DNA of 64,000 nucleotides from NCBI GenBank assembly GCA_014529385.2, contig CM043959.1, positions 56,083,253 to 56,147,252 of the forward strand, in the 5' to 3' direction. Below, in pieces: positions 60,901 through 64,000 of this stretch. Position numbers and translations under genes: made by a program. This DNA comes from Adiantum capillus-veneris. Taxonomy: Eukaryota > Streptophyta > Polypodiopsida > Polypodiales > Pteridaceae. The notes under the pieces were generated by a model. The model saw nothing but the letters and a program-made list of their open reading frames with translations. It was not told the DNA's origin and searched no databases. The first letter of the stretch is position 1. Each line of letters starts with the position of its first letter.

Positions 60901-61787
60901 AGTCGTAACCATGGTCCTTACCATGGTAGGGTATATCCTTGTTGATTGCAGCTTTGCTTGGTGTTGTATATCTGTAATAGGCCTTGCTCACACAAAATTG
61001 TGATAAAAAAACTCTTAATTTACCTCAATCAATGTGTCTTGAATCAACCAATAACATCATCCTTGTCGTAATCTCCTTGTAGGGATTGCTCCACGCTGGA
61101 AGACATGGCCTTGCCATTGACTTCCCAATTGTGAATGCTAACATGACCTTTATCCGCCTTGGTCCTAACATCGTTCTTTGAAATGCAAAGTCTTGTTGTC
61201 TTTAATAGAGTGGTAAAGACCTATACAATTTCACAGTAGACCGACGATAAAGACAGTGGTCATGGTGGCCCCTGATATGTTCAAAGACCACCTTGGTATG
61301 TTCGAAGACCACCTTGGATGCCTTGCAGAAACCGTGCATGGCTGGTGGATGATCTCGACGTTTGATTGGGGGGAGCTCCTCCTTGTAATGTCCAAGGGGT
61401 TGGCCAAGTGTGAAGGGGAATCTTTAAAAATATGAACACCTACACAACAGCTATGGCGGCTGCCTGTGTGCACCAATGAAGAAGAGGAGAGGCCCATCGC
61501 TGCAGGCCCAACCAGGGCAAGCCACTATGTCGAAATTTTACCAGCAGGGCCAAGCAACCTTAACAAACCCAACACCCACTGTTTTTGAGTACCCAAAATT
61601 CCTTTCCCTCCCGACATAGGGGTCGTTTCCCGCGGTCTATGCCCTCTGTTCTTTGTCGACTTCCATGTGGTTCTCATGCAACGGCTCGGTCCCACGACCC
61701 TTTTCCTCTGTCGACTTCCATAGCATCGATTGAGAGTATCATGAAAGTGTGCATACAATCCCTCTGGCCATTTGCTTTCCTCAAGGC

Positions 61788-61834
<47 letters not shown>

Positions 61835-61979
61835 TTGAAGATCCATGTCAAGAAGTGCTCGCCTTGCAAGCTCCTCCATGCCTCCTTCTTCTTCCTCCAT
61901 GTCAAGAAGTGCTCGCCTTGCAAGCTCCTCCATGCCTCCTCCTTCTTCCTCCCCCTTCTCCCCTGAGCTCTGATATCAA
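57928..61979 (-). other. Internal region of the 4.34-kb element, no recognised gene
   Basis: The longest minus frames are 132 codons (61923-61525), 114 (59520-59176) and 102 (58679-58371). None has gag, protease, RT or integrase motifs that I can name. It includes a GA run at 61792-61829 and a 54-bp tandem pair at 61843-61896 and 61897-61950 (one difference), a whole number of codons. Confidence 0.6.
61967..61978 (-). promoter_or_regulatory. Primer-binding site of the 4.34-kb element
   Basis: On the minus strand TGATATCAGAGC, one base from the LTR end TTCTTACA. It differs from the tRNA-iMet site TGGTATCAGAGC at one position. Confidence 0.8.
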
Positions 61980-62123
61980 TGTAAGAACAGAGGGCATTGG
62001 ACCATGCTCATCACCACCCAGCCATGCCCTATATAGACCCTTGGCTTGCTAAATATAGGGACCCCCTTTACTGCATGTCCGTCTTGTCCCTTGGCCGTGC
62101 CTAGTCCTACCCTTGGCATAACA
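61980..62123 (-). repeat. 5' LTR of the 4.34-kb element
   Basis: 144 bp; in minus sense TGTTATGCCAAGGG...TTCTTACA. It is followed on the plus side by the CATTG duplication and resumption of the gypsy-5 RT. Confidence 0.92.
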
Positions 62124-62128
62124 CATTG

Positions 62129-63040
62129 TGGATATTACAAACGTTTCATTTATATGTACTCTATAATTGCAAAACCCATGTATAGCTTGATTACACACTT
62201 TGAGTGGATTGAGGCATGTGAAGAATCCTTCATGAATCTTAAGCAAGCTCTCACTTCTGCTCCAATATTGAAAGCACCAGATTGGAATAAGATATTCCAC
62301 ATACATGTAGATGCTTCCAATTTTGCCATCGGGTATATACTAGCTCAAGCAGGAGGCAAAAAATTTGGTTTTCCTATTTCTTATGCTAGCCGACAGTTGA
62401 ATATGGCAAAAAAGAATTATACCACCACCAAAAGGGAAGGATTAGGAATGATCTATGCCGTAAAATAGTATAGACATTACCTATTAGCAAAAAAAATTGT
62501 GTTCTTTGTGGACCACCAAGACTTATTATACTTGGTCAACAAGCCATGAAACACAGGAAGAATAGTGAGATGGTTTATCATTATTCTGGAATTTGATTTC
62601 AATGTGGTTGTAAAGAAAGGCACGACTCATCAAAGAGTAGATCATTTATCTAGGATTGTTTTGGGGGAACCACCTAAAGGAGTAGACGATGATCTACCAG
62701 ATGCCTATCTGTTCTCCGTGGAAATGATACCCAGATGGTCAGAAAATATGAGATCATTGATGACAATAGCACAAGTGGATTTGCAAATACCACTTCTTTT
62801 TACAATCGCATTAATTGAGCAATTGGCTATGTATCAATTACTAGCTGGAAGACTATACAAAAGAAACCGAGATGGAATACTGCTCTTGTGCATTAATCCT
62901 GAGGAGAAAACCCAATACCTAAGTCAAGCATATTACCATAGTTGGACTTCACTTTGCGGAAGATCAAACTATGTGACGAATCTTAAGACTTGGAGTATTG
63001 TGGCCAATTATGAGGAGTGATGTTCATTCTTTTCTAAAAA
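62129..63040 (+). pseudogene. gypsy-5 RT end and RNase H, degraded
   Basis: The RT tail resumes as CGYYKRFIYMYSIIAKPMYS, followed by the RNase H: LTSAPILKAPDWNKIFHIHV, DASNFAIGYILAQAGGKKFG, SYASRQLNMAKKNYTTTKRE and GLGMIYAVK, then stops at 62466 and 62548. The connection region has FIIILEFDFNVVVKKG and HQRVDHLSR. The next stretch (LPDAYLFSVEM) leads to a zinc-like region. Joining 57783 to 62129 across the inserted element restores the reading order. Confidence 0.85.
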
Positions 63041-64000
63041 AATGTCCTCAATGTCAAAAAAAATCACCCATACCTCATGTAACATTGTTCCAAATGTCTC
63101 CTGTTCCTAAGTGGAGTAACTATCTAGTTACTTACTTATCAAGCCAAACATTTCCTGAGGATATGAGTAAATGTCCTCAAAGAGCAATTGAAACTCAAGA
63201 AAGAGATTATGCTCTTATAGGAAACCAATTGTATCGGAGAGGTAAGGACCAACATCTGCGTCTTTGTGAAAATGAAGATGAATATATTCCCAGTATAGAA
63301 CAAGCACATACTGGATTAGTTGGAGATCACTTTTCTAGTGAGACGACTGTGAGAGAAGTCTTAATGGCAAGAATATGGTAGCCAACACTCTTTGCAGATG
63401 CCAAAGAATATGTTCAGAGGTGTGATGCTTGTCAACGAGAAAAAATGCCAACACGTGTAGATAGCATACCCTTAAGACCAATGATGGGGGCTAGAGCTTT
63501 TGAAAAATGGGATATAGATTTTGTTGGGCCAATACAACCACCTTCTTATAGAACCCAAGATGAATATATCATTGTAGCTATGGATTATTTGACCAAGTGG
63601 GCCAAGGCTAAAGCAACTCAAAAGAATGATGCCAAAACCACTACCGCATTCTTATATGAGTATGTATTCACAAGATAGGGACTGTCAATAGAAATTGTCA
63701 GTGATAGGGGAACTCATTTCCTAATGCGATAATCAGGTATCTAATTAATGAATTTATGGTCATCCATAACAAATCAGCTCCCTATCACACCCAAGCAAAT
63801 GGACAAGTTAAGCATACGAATAAAATTCTTAGATCAAATATTGACTAAAGTGGTTAGTTCAAGAAGGACAGACTGGGAAATGAATCTCCATGTAGGTTTA
63901 TGGGCTTATCGAGTTTCATTCAAAACACATTTAAATGCTACACCCTTTAACCTTGTTTATGGTCTAGATGCCATACTACCAATAGAGTTTTTATTGCTGA
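62998..64000 (+). pseudogene. gypsy-5 integrase with extended zinc region, cut by window end
   Basis: It begins MWPIMRSDVHSFLKKCPQCQ (a Cys pair), then PVPKWSNYLVTYLSSQTFPE, RRGKDQHLRLCENEDEYIPS, and a second zinc region HTGLVGDHFSSETT...YVQRCDACQREKMP. The core has KWDIDFVGPIQPP (first Asp) and VSDRGTHF (second Asp). The expected Glu region near 63790-63820 is decayed. WAYRVSFKTHLNATPFNLVY follows, then the window ends. Stops stand at 63379 and 63676. Two successive Cys-pair regions before the core are unusual. Confidence 0.85.

Larger units (their letters stand above)
57784..62123 (-). mobile_element. 4.34-kb LTR element with 144-bp LTRs, minus strand, no recognised genes
   Basis: Both ends carry a 144-bp direct repeat (57784-57927 and 61980-62123), TGTAAGAA...GGCATGACA in plus sense, with about 11 differences. 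The duplication CATTG at 57779-57783 and 62124-62128 is perfect. On the minus strand the 5' LTR (62123-61980) is followed by TGATATCAGAGC, a one-base variant of the tRNA-iMet primer site, and AAGGGGGGAGTAA precedes the 3' LTR. So it is a retrotransposon in minus orientation. I could not recognise gag or pol inside. It may be a non-autonomous (LARD-like) or strongly decayed element. Confidence 0.92.
49200..64000 (+). mobile_element. gypsy-5: Ty3/gypsy element running off the window
   Basis: A candidate 5' LTR ending GTCCCACA (50088) is followed by a primer site, a 1.9-kb leader, gag, protease, RT, RNase H and integrase in that order, up to the window end. The RT is split by a minus-strand LTR element (57784-62123). 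Many stops and shifts are present. The start is uncertain: TGTAAAAACAC at 49200 or TGTAACTCC at about 49238. The 3' LTR is outside, so the edges cannot be proven. Confidence 0.85.

Overview
The window looks like repeat-dense nuclear DNA of a large-genome land plant. The evidence is plant-type Ty3/gypsy and Ty1/copia LTR retrotransposons (one with a Ty1/copia pol reading frame of more than 1000 codons), tRNA-iMet-type primer-binding sites, a hAT transposase of the plant DUF659 type, and long GA/CT/CA/TA microsatellites. The Pol wording recalls retrotransposons of seed-free plants such as ferns, but that is an impression and not a placement. I see no rRNA, tRNA, CRISPR, prokaryotic operon or intact ordinary host gene.

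Layout. (1) 1-8054, minus strand: a degraded Ty3/gypsy element (called gypsy-1), cut by the window edge. It has 1130-bp LTRs, gag, protease, RT-RNase H, a second RNase H (Tat-lineage style) and integrase. (2) 8055-17430: a non-LTR block with short tandem arrays, a broken protein-kinase gene (+), a broken coiled-coil/RING gene (+) split by a 1.3-kb inverted-repeat element, a broken hAT transposase (-) converging on them, and a cluster of hairpins. (3) 17431-20744: mostly non-coding, with an unrecognised decayed minus-strand reading frame. (4) 20745-28072: a complete LTR element with 2.7-2.9-kb LTRs, a perfect TSD and only a gag gene (TR-GAG type). (5) 28078-49200: an old gypsy element (gypsy-4) whose gag and pol are separated by a second Tat-like gypsy (gypsy-3, 30489-46331). 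The left LTR of gypsy-3 is itself split by a young copia element (32080-37733). This is three-level nesting. (6) 49200-64000: gypsy-5, running off the window, with palindrome-bearing repeats in its leader. Its RT is split by a 4.3-kb minus-strand element with 144-bp LTRs (57784-62123).

How it fits together: almost every coding segment belongs to a retroelement and is broken by stops or frameshifts. The exception is the copia element, whose LTRs differ by about six substitutions and one 18-bp indel and whose pol frame is open over 1076 codons. Insertion order can be read from target-site duplications: TCTTG for the gag-only element, AGGAT for copia, CATTG for the 4.3-kb element, and TTAA around the inverted-repeat element.

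The most interesting points are a possible spliced gag leader exon inside the LTR of the gag-only element, the kinase-RING-transposase cluster and its repeats, and the repeated palindromes in the gypsy-5 leader. All coordinates and comparisons were made by eye.
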